Shown: piece after piece, positions 38,401-53,400 of the stretch | Numbering within the stretch: the stretch's first letter is position 1 | How the letters are laid out: each line of letters starts with the position of its first letter | Assembly (NCBI GenBank): GCA_035079385.1 | Contig: JAVHKY010000056.1 | Location: forward strand, 1,674,001-1,738,000 | Length of the DNA: 64,000 nt | From: Aspidiotus rigidus | Taxonomy: Eukaryota; Arthropoda; Insecta; Hemiptera; Diaspididae | Reading direction: 5' to 3' | Made by a program: the position numbers and the translations under genes | The notes under the pieces: generated by a model | Databases searched by the model: none | Told to the model about the DNA's origin: nothing | Seen by the model: only the letters and a program-made list of their open reading frames with translations

Positions 38401-41400
38401 CGTCGGTCCGTTTGGTGTCTTACCTCATTGGTAATTTTTGTCATCATATTTGTACATTCGAACGTCACTTTTTATTTAAATGATACAGAACCCATTGATA
38501 GAAAATAGTTAAAAATACAAATTTTATCGAGAACCCTTGAAATTTTTGTCGTCAGTTTACATTGATTTCGAGTGAAACTTCTTAACCGGAGTACTCAGAG
38601 GTTTCTTGTTTCAAACTGCATTCGACAAATGTAGATAAGAGTGGAAAAATTTGGTGTGCACATGATTTGCTAGTGAGTAAATAGTTATAGAATATTCTTA
38701 GTACCTATTTGCATATCTCATTACCCACCGCATATCCACTAATCGACGTGTATAGCACTTCAGCGGTACCTACATTACAACTTGCAGCTGTTGAATCAAG
38801 TTTCATTTATAATATATAGGTAAAATCGATTTCTTACAGCTGAGTGATAGGTACACGTAATTTTCACACTATTCTACAAATATAACATGACCTACGATAA
38901 TCGTATTTAAAAACCTAGGTACCGGTACAGAAAACTCGAGAGTAACATTTTATATAGGTACATCAGTAAGCATCTGTTTGTTTTGTAAAGCTTCGGCAAC
39001 GAATTCAAAAAAGGTTTATTAGATATTATGTGGGGCACTAAAGGTATTCTCGTCAAATGTAAGCAAACGCAGGAAGTGGTTTTGAGTTTTAGAGAAGTGT
39101 AGCAATTATAATATAGAATCACATTAAGTTGCACCACTTCCGCAAAACTCAAAACCATTTCCCGCGTTTGTTTACCATTGACAAGAATGACTCTATAGTA
39201 CCTTAATTATGATGTGATTGTTCTATAGGCCATATATAAAATTTATTTATCAAAACACTTGTCCTGACGGAATAAAATATTCTTTTTTTTAATACTATAC
39301 AGTATGTGGGGCTATATAATACTATATAACCACGTTTAGGCAATAGTGACGGCTCCAGCCTGAAATTCCTTTGGCCCCGACTTGGCCTCACCGGCAAAAA
39401 TGAGATAATACGAACGAAAATTCTATTTACCTTATTTGCAACATTTCAGGCTCCGGCTCAATTTTTGTGGCCCCATCACAAAGAAATTCTTGCAGGCGCC
39501 ACTGCTCTGCAAGCTCACACTATGCACCGCTCGTTCGGGCGAAGCTCGCTATCATTGTGTATCTGTATAGATTGAATTAACGCACCACTCGCTCTGAGTA
39601 TGCGTTTCCGTTTTAATTTTGTTTGTAATGAAAGTGAATGGGGTAAGACTCCATAAAAGATTTATTCATTCAGTGACGTTGACGGCTCGTAATTTCATAG
39701 AACGACGCAACGCAATTGTTCTACAGATGAGAATTAGACAAAATATGATATAATTTTTAATGAAGAAAGAGAATTGAAAGTTTGGAAGACAATTATGAAG
39801 CTCTCAAGCTCTCAAAACTTCTGAAAACTCCTTTCGTTTGTATAATTATAGCTTTCTATTGAGTTCATGGTTTTTCTTTACTCAATATTGTATAGGCTTT
39901 TACTGCCCAATGAACCTCCTCAGAAGAGTATTCTTTACAAGATTGAGAAAAATAATCAGGTACCTATGAGTCGTTTTGCTGCGAAAAAATATTCAGGAAA
40001 TTCAAATTTTCCTTCAGCGTGGTCACGACTTTTTTAGGAGCTGCAAGAAATACATGTCCAAATAATCATTATTACATATAATTACTGTTCTACCCTAAAA
40101 AAGCTACAACCTGCGCAGATCTAATACCTAATCTTCATAATTATTGTTCAACCTTTCTGCAATCAGCACGCGTGTGCGCTTCACTGCTGATATAGAGCTA
40201 GTTGTCAAACAGCTTCGTCTAACTTGTGACAGAATACGATAGTATTAATTTGGCTGTAACGACTGATGCATCAACATTAATATCTGAGAGATCTTTCAAA
40301 TACTATCCCTCTGATTACAATACTCGTAGTATCCACGATATTTGTCTTTTCATGTGCCCGGCTTCTGGCTATCTTCGTTTTATTCATTTTTAATTTTTCA
40401 AATGATGTGAGGTATTGAAATATCTTCAACTTTTCCGTCTACGTGATATATACGAGTATAATATCATGTGCTGAAATAGTCATTTTTAAAGTCCTCATGC
40501 CTTAAAATTTCGAAATAATGTACTCCGACTTCCCTTTCATAAGTGCAACCAAAAACATTTCGGAGAAGTCAGAAAAAATAATGACTTAGGTGCAACACAG
40601 CTGCATCTTTTGATATTTAGTCTGTGGACGTAATTATTATTTTTCTGATTCCAGCAAGACTCTAATAACGATGCTTCAATGTTGTTACCATCTCTACCAG
40701 AGAAACGTGACAGATGCTCACCAAATGAAGATGAATGCCTGCTTGATAGTCAAATTAGACTCAACGAGAGACCGACAGGTTAGTCGATATCATAATTGTA
40801 TAGTCAGCAACTGTTTGTCACTCAAACTTCTCTTTTTTTCAACCGCGACTTTGCATATGTAGCCTGAAAGGTAGCGTCTTGGAGTAGTTAGATATACAAT
40901 GTTTCATACACTAATTGACTCAGCCCCTTCAATGAGCCAGATATGCAACGCTTCAAACACAATAAGACTCAGACCATCCTCCAAGAATGTTCGAAATACA
41001 ACTAGTCTATTAACGTCTTTGGAGTCCCGCTTGCCCCATAAAACAGGTTCCCCTCCCCTCTGCGTTCAACTCCGCTAAAGAACCCATGAGTTTTCCTTTT
41101 TTCATCAAGTCCTTGAAATAGGTTAGAGCCTATGTCCTCCAAGATATGTACTCAATACTTCTCGCCTAGCTTTGTCTTTTCTCTTATCTAGCCTAGAAAT
41201 GTCCCTCCACATCGCTGAAAAATAGACCCTAAAGTCTCTGTTCTTCTTTCTTCTTCTTTTCTAAATCTCCGAATACCTACGGTTAACCTTCAAAATTTTC
41301 TTCAAGTCTTAAGGTGCGGCCCCCGGCCCCGTCTCGTTCAGAACCACAACTTTCTGAAGGGACGACGGAGTTCAGACACTATTCCAAAAGAGCTTCCCAT

Positions 41401-44400
41401 AAAACAGCTTCCCTATTAAATATCTTGCATATGAGATTATGAGTTGCAAGTTTGAGAATTTTATGAGACGGACCGTAGTTCGTTAGAGACGTATTCAACG
41501 GTGAAATTTTCCAACTCTTAACTCATTCATTTGAAAGTTTGTCAAATTATTTATACCTATGGAGAAACAAATTTTTGTAATCTTACAACGTTACACCTTA
41601 CATTGAAAGACGTGCTCAAGATAATCGCGTGATTGACCATAGGTTAACGTGAAACGCTAAAGAGACATACGTCGTGATCCACGTGAGTTCTTTATTATAG
41701 TAAGTGACTTGAAGTGATTCAATTTTTTATTGAATGTTTGGTACGCGCAAAACAACCCCTTTTTCACTCTGATTTATACAATTGCATTTCTTATATTCTC
41801 GGCTACCGGCAAACACAACTACTTGCCACGGCTTCTCTCAGAATATAGTGGGGCTTGAAAATTATGACTCATTCAGTGAACACAAGTTGTAAGTGTGGTA
41901 ACCGGACCTTGGGCAATAGACTAATTTTACTGATATCTGTATCATCAAATACAGTGTTATTAATTACCGTGATTAGAAGGGTGTACTCTTTTTTTAAATT
42001 AAATATTTCAGTTTTTCTCCAACATTGAACGCCAACATACGAGTAATAATAATACGAAAAAAAGAATTAAAATTACGAGCCTTCTTTCAATTTTCCACTC
42101 ATTGTTACTCGTACGAGTATGTTCTCTTTGTCCTGCACCTAAGTATCTACATTGAGAGAAAAGATTGGCAATCAGTACCGAACTTTCCTCAGTGTTTTTC
42201 TATTTTTCAGTTTTATGTTGATTGTTGAAACTTCCCGGTTCCCTGTTAAAACTCAGTGGGTATAGAATTAAAACCATGGTCCATTATGAAGGTATGGTAT
42301 ATGGATACAGCACTAAAATTTTGTCCGCAAGTTTGTTGTAGTGTATCAAAATTCTGCTGCGTGCATACCAATCTACTCTATAACAGCGCCGTTACATGAG
42401 CGATTTTTTGAAAAAATGTAAAAAATTGCAAAATTTACTCGGAAAAATGATTCTTTTTGAAATTTGTAACTTTAATAAATTGTTTATTTGAGCCAAGTTT
42501 CAGTATCTAGGTACTCAATGATTCATTCTATTTTTTGAAATTGCTCATTTGCCGTAAAACTCTGTGTTAAACCATGGCCGTGGTTAAACCCACAATGTTT
42601 AAGACAAAGCATACTTACCTACAGCGTGAGCTAGTGACTTGTTAGTTCTTACGGAATAACGACATGTTGAGAGGCAACAGATTCCATAGCAAAGATACAC
42701 TCGTGTCCACACATTTCTTATATGCCGTGATCAAAATAAATCAAGAGGTGCCAAATTTTATTTCATGAATATGTACATAATATTATGCAGAGTGTACGTG
42801 ATAAAATTGATAACCGTCCTGGCTGTAAATACTCTTGAGGCGAAGCCTTGTGACTATTCACAGTATATTTGTCAAAAATATCAAAGATATTCCAGATTTA
42901 GTTGACTACAATATTATTTATATGTAGGCCTAGCCGTTCAGGTTGCGCGTGAAATTATTTTCCACGCGTAGATATGTTTAGAAAAGTACTTGACTAATAC
43001 TACACATTTGTACTTTGCTCAGACCTTTTCAGCGTAGAGTGACAATGACTGGTTGATAATAAAATTTGAAGCAAATTTAGTCTAGAAATTACACAAATAC
43101 GGTATTTACCGTCACAGGGCTCTTGCCCCATATTGTATTGCATACTTTTTTATCTGATTCTTATTAATGGTACCTGCTTTTATACTGGCCTTATGGCATG
43201 GGAATTAAGTATGCAATAATAGTGTATCTATTTTCCTGCTGTAAAGACCAATGTAAAGGGAGTATCATTACAATAAGATTCAGGCAAACGAGTGTACAAT
43301 ATGAATAGGAAAACTGCAGGGCTGCTTAGCTAAGCCGAGGCCGTTAGCCGTTAGCTAAGCAGTTTTCATCCGAAATTGGTTAGCCGTTAGCTAGCGGATG
43401 AAATCATGTTAGCCATTAGCTTGACCGTTATCCATTCAAACTAGAATTGCTGACGGCTAATGTTTCCTCTTTCCCACACCTCACCCCTCCTCCACATTGG
43501 ACTGACCCCATCGCCTACTTTTAGCCGTTAGCTTTTAGCTCATTCTATTTTGGCCCAAAATTAGCTGACTGTTAGGACAAGATTAGCCGTTAGCTGGTAG
43601 CCGAAGTTAATCAATTTGAAGGGTTGGCTTTTAGCTAAGTTTTTAGCCAATACGATTGGCTAAGCAGGCCCGAGGAAAAGTACAACAAAAATATCAGTGC
43701 GCGTTGAGCGGCGTTAGGCGTTACCGCTAAAAAATCCTTGTAACCTCTTGCAAACTTGCATTGCCTATCCTATGCTGTTCTTTACAGCGCAGTGTTACAC
43801 GATGGACAATATTATGAATGTGTGGTGTCAAGTTGGTTTTTTGGAACAATATGAATGTGTGATATCAATGTCATATTTTGTAATTTTTTTGATCTTAATT
43901 CGCTGTCATTCTTTGACATATGTCATCAGCTACCATAAAGAAAAAGATTCATGAGTGCGCCTCATCGTCAACTACGATGAATTTCTTTTTTTCTTCAACA
44001 AAGTTGTAAGACATGGATAAAATGACTGAAATATGGACGTATTATGTAGAGATTGTTTTTAATGAATAATTTGATAATGCAGTCACTTTTTGGACTACCT
44101 TGAATGATACATTTCGACCGTCCATATATTGTACGGATAGGTTCTATACTGATAAGAGGACAAAGAAATCAAGAGTGAGAAACACCAAAAGCAAATTGGT
44201 CAATTTTTGGCACATTTCGGTCCACAACTCGGCTCAGAAAAGTTGTAGAAAGTTGGATGGGGATCAAATTAAAATGGTACTTAATCAGCTGATGATGGAC
44301 GAAAAAGGCGCATTTTGTCACTCCTTAAATATGATTTGTTTGCCCTCAGGTTCTTATTAGTATGGCATGTCTATATAATATACGGTCGAAGGTAATAGGT

Positions 44401-47400
44401 ATATTGCATATTCAATATCTGTCTTTCATGTGTTTAGACATGAGTTATATTAGGCTATAACTACTCATGTTGGTAGACAGTAAGTATAAATATTTTGTAC
44501 ACAAAGCGTACCATGTATTGAAGTCGGAAGATTTTTAAATGACCGTAAAAAAATAAATAAATAAAATAGTAGCTGCGAGGAAACAGAAAGAAGAAGTTAC
44601 TTTCAGACTCTCACTTCTGCAGACGGTGATTTTATTAAAAATATTTTCGAAGCAGTCGTTAAAATTTTTACAAATACGTATAATAATTATTAGAAAATAC
44701 AATATTAACACACACGCTCGACAGGATAGATGGCAGGCGGCAGGTAGTGCAGTGTGCTTCGACGATCGATGGTCATTTAAGCCTTGTAGTTGAATATCAC
44801 GTATGCTGCGTTATTTATTATTTTCTCAAATTTTAGTGACTTTATTAACGTTAATTAATTTGGATGCAGAATGAAATCGTTTACTACTTGAGGGGGAGAA
44901 GGGGGAGGGAACGCACGGAGACGCGTTCGTTCTCTGCTCAGTACGGCCGGCCGGCAGTCGCGCACACTCTATGTAGAATTATATACGTGTGTGTGAATGT
45001 GGATCCATATATAAAAGAATACCCTATAATAATTACGGTATTACGTACAAAACATGAGTGATTTACCCACTAAACTGTCGACGTCGTCGTCGTCTTATTC
45101 ATCATCATTATTTCTCGTTCTAGTTTATTTTTTTTTATTTCTTCTTTTTTGGCGTTTTATTTTCCGTCCACATCGTAGCTCTAAAATAATACATGATATG
45201 TACAAGTCGACACTACTACACTGCAGCAAGCATTTTATAAGTTGTTGGCAAGGCGAGGCGAGGCATATTCGTCGTATTCGTGTGCTGTATCAAGGACCCG
45301 AAATAGACTAGTCAGCAATTATTATAGCAAATTCGCATCTGAACCGATATTGTTTCCTCAATAAGTGTATAATATAATACGTACAGAATAGCAGTGCAGT
45401 ATACGTGACGTATACCTACAGTGAATTGTATGTGTGCGACTCGAACGTGCATCGATAGGCTAATTAATTATTATTATTACACTATATTACGAATACGCGG
45501 TAACTGCAGTAGAACACGACACGAGTGAACGGCCGCGATGCGATGGAAAATTCGCACTTCTCAGCGTTTTTTTTTCTTTTTTCTTTCTTTTTATACTCAC
45601 TGTTCTCAATTTGTTATTGCTTAGTCATCGAAGCTCGTTTACAACGGAATCGGTGATACACCTACGAATACGTACACTTACTCATTGTACAGCATATTAG
45701 ATACCTACTCAGTTGCATTGTATCACATCGTCGAAACCATTAATAGACCAAGTTTAGAACCATCACCAACCAGTTGAGGGTACATGATCACACTGCAGCA
45801 CTTCCAAAATATTATACGTATCCCATGTAGCCTACTCAACTAGCTGATGAGATATGACTTCTTGCGCGGTCATTTGAAGAAATTTCGTATCTGTTGACAC
45901 ATTCTTTTTCATCACTCACACACCACCTTCCACGATTATGTTCACATCAGCTTCGATAGGTAGATCAAAATATAAGCAACTAAGTTGAATTAGATAGTAT
46001 GCAGCCGTCGTCAAATGTACGTAGATGCTGCGTACTGTTGACTGACAAAATCTTGAACGAGTGAACGAAATAAATGAGATGAAAAAGTAAAGAATCATAA
46101 ATGAAATAAAATCCTATAGGCATATGACCAATTCTCATTCCCTACTCTTGTAATTAATATTATATGTTCAATGAAGTTATTTTCACCTAGTTAAAGTCTG
46201 CAGGCGTTGTGTTTTTCCTGTCCTATAACAAGGGAAAAACGCGATCTAGAAGAAAGAATTACACAAATTCTCCTGTTTCCCCATCATTCATACGCGTATT
46301 TCGAATTGGCGTCCTGCTTCTCCAATGCACCAATCGTTGGACATAAGGCAATAGTCTGCCCTTATATAAATCGTCTTCTTATGGGTACGAGCCTTAATAT
46401 ACGAACAGTGGAGAGTACAGGCACGTAACAATTTTATTTGAATTGCACTGAAAGTCGTAATTTTAAATTTCAAAGACTCAAAATGAGGCCCAAAAGAAAT
46501 TAAACTTCGGAAAATAAATATATTATGGAAAAACTGAACAGTTTAAAATACTAATAGAATAAAGAACAAATTTACTCTTCTCATTGACTCGCTCAATCAC
46601 TCGCTGAAACGGACGCACTGCTTACGACCAAACGTCAAGGATTCTCTCAGGTCTCCGAGAAACAAAATTACGAAAGCTAGAGAAAGTCAGAAAGTCTCTG
46701 CTCGAGAATCATGCAGCTCGGAAATAAGCGACCAATCTCCTCACCACTCCAACGATCGATCACCCTTTTTTACCTCCTCAGTATTGAATTCTCCACATCT
46801 GAATAAAGCCTTTTTTCAGAAGGTGAAGAAATGTTATGTTCTTCCAGTCGATAAGAAACGCCCAATCGAATCCAAGGTATAAAATTCGATCTTCGCCCCA
46901 ACACCCTCATATCAGATATGGTTACCCAACTCTACCAACCAATCTGAAGTGTGACTCACGCCCATCTATCATTGAAACGTCATCTACAACAAGAAAAACT
47001 CGTCCTCGTCAAAGCGGACAAGGGCAAATCCTTCGTAATTATGAACAGACCGCAATACGACCAAAAATTGGAGGAAGTTTTGCTTTCGGCCAATGTCATT
47101 CGTATCAACTCTCCTTTCACCGGATATATTGGAAACTGTGTAAGGCGATAGATCAATTTCCCATGTAATCAAAGGAAAACGCGATCATATTCGGGTGATG
47201 AACCCCTCCTCGCCCCAGCTCTACGGGCAAGTGAAACTTCACAAGGAGGACCACCCTATGCGTTGGCGGGGTTCTTGGCAGCTTTGTTTCAGTCCGTCAT
47301 CAAAATAATTTCACGCAAAATATATAGTTAAGAATTTATTCGAGCTGACCACGAAACTGAAAGACCTAAACTTCCCTACCAGGTCGATTCTAGTCCCTTT

Positions 47401-50400
47401 CGACGTCAAAAGTATATTTAACAAAATATCCATGATTCCGGCTATTGAATTTATGCTCAAACTTCTGTGCGAACGGAATTTGCCTCCTGATGTTGTAAAG
47501 GAATTCGGATACCTCATTACCTCTTGTCTAGAAAACAATATTTGCATCTTTAAAAATCGTGCGAACAAATTTCCTGGTGGCATCCCCATGAGAGATCCTC
47601 TCCCAAGCTCGTGGCAAATGTTTCCATGAATCCCCTCGAAATAAATATCTTGGAATCTAATGGAACTCTGCACAACATTCGGTTCTTGTCGAGGTATGTA
47701 GATGATGTCCTCTGTATATGACAAGTACCTAAAGCTGACCTTTATTTATGTTTGAATCAACTTAATTCTTACCATCCTGCGGTTTCGTTCACAATGGAGG
47801 TTGGCGTCGATCATCATGACTACCTTGACCTTTCACTGAAAAAGCGAAAGCTGTCCTTTGCTGGTGTCTTGATTGATAAGTACTCATACCAGCCATCAAT
47901 CCACAAACTCGCGGCTATAAACGCAGCTATCCATCCAGGGGTGTTGTGAAGCCACTTTTTTTAAGACAATTCTTCGTAGGAAATTCTGGCGGGGCGGTTT
48001 TTTCCTTTGTTCTCGTAACATTATAAGGGTTTTTTTTTTATCGCTTGTTGAAAATTTTTTTTGGGGTGGGGGGCGAAATCTTCGTAAGCTTTGGAGGATC
48101 ACGGCACCTCTGCCATCGGTTAGTCTACCTCCCTCTGACTCCTCACGATCAGAGAATTGAAGCTGAAGAAACGGTCATCAATCTTCTTATCCACAACAAA
48201 AGTAAACTCCTCTGTGAGAGTCTCCTCACCCAGCCCTTCCTCTAGAACCTCTGGTAAATGGATGAGGTTACCTTACTTAGAAGCCCCTTCTCAGAAACTG
48301 GCTTCAGAGCTAAGAAAATACAGCTATCGCGTGGGATTTTATCCCCTCACTACTGTCTCCAACCTCATTCGTATCAAGGATCCGGTTCTTTCCAACCAAG
48401 AATCTGGAATCTACAAATTGCCGTGCGGTGACTGTGCTTTAGAGTATGTGGGATAAACTGGCCGAAAACTTAAAGGCTGCGTCTTCAAGAACACCGGAAC
48501 GCTTATAACAGAAATTACACAAATCAATACGCAGTCGCAGCTCACTGTACCAATACTGGTCGCGACTATCAAAAAATCTCTTGTTGCCTTCTCCATTCCT
48601 ACACAAAAGGACAAACATTGAACCGTCCAGAAGAAGTCGAGACCATCGCAGCTAAAACTGCTGGCCGTAACATGCTCAACGACCTCAAATCAACATACAT
48701 CAACCCATTTATTCAGTTCTTTTACGGACATCGCCATTCTACCCCTCTCCCTCTACTACCTTTTTTTCACATTATTGCTGCTGCTTAATTTATTTTCCTC
48801 CAGATGATGATCGTCTGGACACAGTCAAAACCGGTTGAACCTACCGATATCGCTCAAAACTCTACCAATTATTTTCCAACTTTTCGACCTCGTTATAGAA
48901 AAGAATATTGAACATAGCATAGTAAACTTTTTGGGCCTTCAAAGTGATATACCTACATAACGAGGTAGGAAACCAGTATAAATATTTTACAAAAAATCTG
49001 TGTACGAACACCAGCTTTGTGTACAATCAGTCATTTCATTGTGAATCGACATTATCTATATGTTTAATAGATGAATGATTCACATTATTTTTAGTCCTAT
49101 TTACAATTTATAATTTCGTTAATTACCTATCAAAAAATAATGGGTTGTGCTAAAATAGTTATCACGTCATTAATTCTAAGGGTATTAAAACCAAAATTAT
49201 GACGTTTGATAATAGAATTTTTTTGACATTTTTCATGTCCTCTGTCTCACCTTAACCCAATTTGAAAATCTGCGAGTACACCCACGCCCTTCCCCAAATT
49301 AATGGTCTTGAAATATTTTCGAGAAAAATTTTTTCATCAAAAGTATATACCCCGTAGGAATCCAGAAATCTCCGAGAGCACCTCTACACCACCTTCCTTC
49401 CGTCAAATTAACGAACTTGCTCGCGTACGCGTGGGTACTAGCGTGTACCACATCGGTGATTCAGAAATCTGCGATTACATCTACTTAGCTTAACATAATT
49501 ATGTATATAGATGACTTGTAGCGAGTGAGCTCTAAAAGCCAACTAGCTTAAGGTACAGTATACTAGACTTACACTGAAGGAGTATGTTCTACTAAAGTAT
49601 CTAGAGATATGAAAATCGGATGACCGAAGCAAGATGGTCGATGTTGAATGTCCAGAGAAATTTTGGTTTCACGTATAAATTTCGAGTAGAAGTGTTCAAA
49701 TTGTTTTCCGTTGATTTGTCATTACAATAGTATAATTATTATACACATCAGGATTGGAAAGTAAAACGATGACCGTACCTGCCGCGTAACCTTCTTCAAT
49801 TTTAGCCAGCGATTGTTCATCTTTGCCGTGAATACATAACTGTATAATAAATATTCTTAATGATCCGTGAAGTATTATTAAAAATTCATTTTGCAGAAGT
49901 AATCTCTTCCAATTATGACGAAATTCGCGAGGACAAAGAATTACTAGCCAAAGTATCGAGCTTTCATGATCAACGAGATTCATTTTCGAGTCATCTGCAA
50001 ACCACATTTCCTTCCGTATCATCTGTGCAATCAAGTTCACTCATACCATCCAGTACGTCATTAAATACAGTTTCAACTAGTGCTGTTGCTGTTACGTTGC
50101 CTCCGTCACCTATTTCCTTTACCAGTCTTAGCAAGTAAGTGATCCAAATATAGAAAAAGGGTAGACATCTATGAGCAATTCATTCTTCCTTCAAGTCTTC
50201 CATTGTGTTTTTTGTTTTGTTTTTATTCTTTTGTCATTTTCAATAGATGTTCTGTCAGTGTACCAACGTCTGGCAGCCCGAAACTGACAAACAGTTTGAT
50301 AGAATCTGCTGTAACTCCTTTGAACGGGATTTCCTCTACTCCGACTCCATCCGCATCACCGTCATCGACCGATCCTGCAACGAAGCCTGAGTTTTCATAT

Positions 50401-53400
50401 GTTGCTCTCATAACCATGGCCATAGAAAGTACTGAAATAAAAAAAGCCACTTTATCGCAAATTTATGACTACATCAGCACCAATTTTCCCTACTATCAAA
50501 AAAATACGAAAGGATGGCAAAATTCGATTCGTCATAATTTGTCGTTGAACGAATGTTTCTTGAAAATACATCGAGAAGGAGGCGGCGATCGTAAAGGAAA
50601 TTATTGGGCCCTAGGTAAAATAGAACTTGTTTTTTATTCAGTTTGTTCCGCTTAAACATCGATATTTGCCCATTTAACATGAAAAATTAATAAGTTAGTG
50701 AAGAATGAATGAATGAATGAATGAAAGGTGAAAAGAAAAAAAAAAGAAGAATAGAACGTAAATATCCTGAAATGCAATTATTGGAACTCGAAATTTACTC
50801 AATCATTTGCTTGGCGTTATGCGCAGTTGATAAGTGTGGTATTAAATTTCATTTTTACCGCAATGAAATACAGAAAATCATGTTTTGAAGATTTTGTCAA
50901 GGTGTTTACTAACATGATTGAATTTCAGAAACGACGGGAGAAAAACATTGGTAGTCGATATGAGAATGCTCTAAGCGAACGGCGAGGAAGAAAATCTTTT
51001 AATCAGGGGAACGGAGGAAATATTCGTGCATAGCTATTTTTTTTTCTCTCTCTCCCTTTTACTCATTCTCTAACCCTACCATTAACTTATCACTTCAAAG
51101 AACGAATTGTTAGTAAACAATTAACAGAACATGCATTTTACATAACTACGCTGAAAATAATGACATATCTGAAAGAGTTTCTGGTAAATTTGTTCGACAA
51201 ATCACATTGATATGGTATTTGATGATGTCATGAAAAATGGTTACATTTCTGCCCCTTTTTCCTTGTGATAACGGCATTTAAATTTGAAGTTATTTACTGA
51301 AACGTCTTCAATAGGTCATATAGAAATCGCTACGTTGTGTCGGAGTCGAAGAAAAAGTTAAGAATATTTTAGAGCGTATGGTTTCTTGTCTATGCATAAA
51401 TTAATAAATCAACGTAATTCCATAGGTACGAAAGTTTTAAAATTCCCACCCACACGAGCAGGTTAAAGTTTTTAGGAATGAAAAAGCTGTTTTGTGGACG
51501 AAGAGTACACGTATACGACTAGGACAGTTGATCAAAAAAGGGTACCTACCCCAAAAGCCCTGTTAAAAATTCGACTATATGTCGTATATTAAAGTCATAA
51601 AGGGAGATGGGGGTATTTCTGCTATATTTTACTACATAATAGGAACATAATTCCAGTATTTCTGTCATGGGTACAACAATAATATTCAACGGGAAGATCA
51701 AGTTTTCGTTCCGTGTTTGAAATGCCGTAATGTATAATCATGTAAACGACAAAAGACACGAAAAATGCTGAGGCTCAAAAATTGAGGTAGGAACAGACCT
51801 TTGAATCTTGTACATTTCCAAATCTGAGCTTTGAAGTGTAGGAAATTGACAAATTTATTACTTAGTGAGATTATGTACCGGTACTTTGAATTTAAGGCTG
51901 TCCGTTTGAAAACAAATAAAATTAATTTTGAGCACAGTACCTAGTGTGCAGCATAATTATAAAATTATGAAGGTTTGGAAAAAAAGAAGAAGAGGGGAAA
52001 ATTCCGATGCTCGTCTAGATTTCTTGAAAACACAGGTACCTACTTCCAGTAGTTTGAGCTTTGAGCTTAATATAGGATATAAATATCGTCTTCTTATGGG
52101 TATGAGCCTTACTATACAAACAATGGAGAGTACAGGCACGTAACAATTTTATTTGAATTGCACTGAAAGTCGTAATTTTAAATTTCAAAGACTCAAAATG
52201 AGGCCCAAAAGAAATTAAACTTCGGAAAATAAATATATTATGGAAAAACTGAACAGTTTAAAATACTAATAGAATAAAGAACAAATTTACTCTTCTCATT
52301 GACTCGCTCAATCACTCGCTGAAACGGACGCACTGCTTACGACCAAACGTCAAGGATTCTCTCAGGTCTCCGAGAAACAAAATTACGAAAGCTAGAGAAA
52401 GTCAGAAAGTCTCTGCTCGAGAATCATGCAGCTCGGAAATAAGCGACCAATCTCCTCACCACTCCAACGATCGATCACCCTTTTTTACCTCCTCAGTATT
52501 GAATTCTCCACATCTGAATAAAGCCTTTTTTCAGAAGGTGAAGAAATGTTATGTTCTTCCAGTCGATAAGAAACGCCCAATCGAATCCAAGGTATAAAAT
52601 TCGATCTTCGCCCCAACACCCTCATATCAGATATGGTTACCCAACTCTACCAACCAATCTGAAGTGTGACTCACGCCCATCTATCATTGAAACGTCATCT
52701 ACAACAAGAAAAACTCGTCCTCGTCAAAGCGGACAAGGGCAAATCCTTCGTAATTATGAACAGACCGCAATACGACCAAAAATTGGAGGAAGTTTTGCTT
52801 TCGGCCAATGTCATTCGTATCAACTCTCCTTTCACCGGATATATTGGAAACTGTGTAAGGCGATAGATCAATTTCCCATGTAATCAAAGGAAAACGCGAT
52901 CATATTCGGGTGATGAACCCCTCCTCGCCCCAGCTCTACGGGCAAGTGAAACTTCACAAGGAGGACCACCCTATGCGTTGGCGGGGTTCTTGGCAGCTTT
53001 GTTTCAGTCCGTCATCAAAATAATTTCACGCAAAATACATAGTTAAGAATTTATTCGAGCTGACCACGAAACTGAAAGACCTAAACTTCCCTACCAGGTC
53101 GATTCTAGTCCCTTTCGACGTCAAAAGTATATTTAACAAAATATCCATGATTCCGGCTATTGAATTCATGCTCAAACTTCTGAGCGGACGGAATTTGCCT
53201 CCTGATGTAGTAAAGGAATTCGGATACCTCAGTACCTCTGGTCTAGAAAACAATATTTGCATCTTTAAAAATCGTGCGAACAAATTTCCTGGTGGCATCC
53301 CCATGAGAGATCCTCTCTCCAAGCTCGTGGCAAATGTTTCCATGAATCCCCTCGAAATAAATATCTTGGAATCTAATGGAACTCTGCACAACATTCGGTT

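Noticed and set aside
45054..45311. Frame with a poly-Ser start and a hydrophobic stretch
   Set aside because: Derived from GTCGTCGTC and T-rich tracts in an intron; no splice phase match to the forkhead exons.
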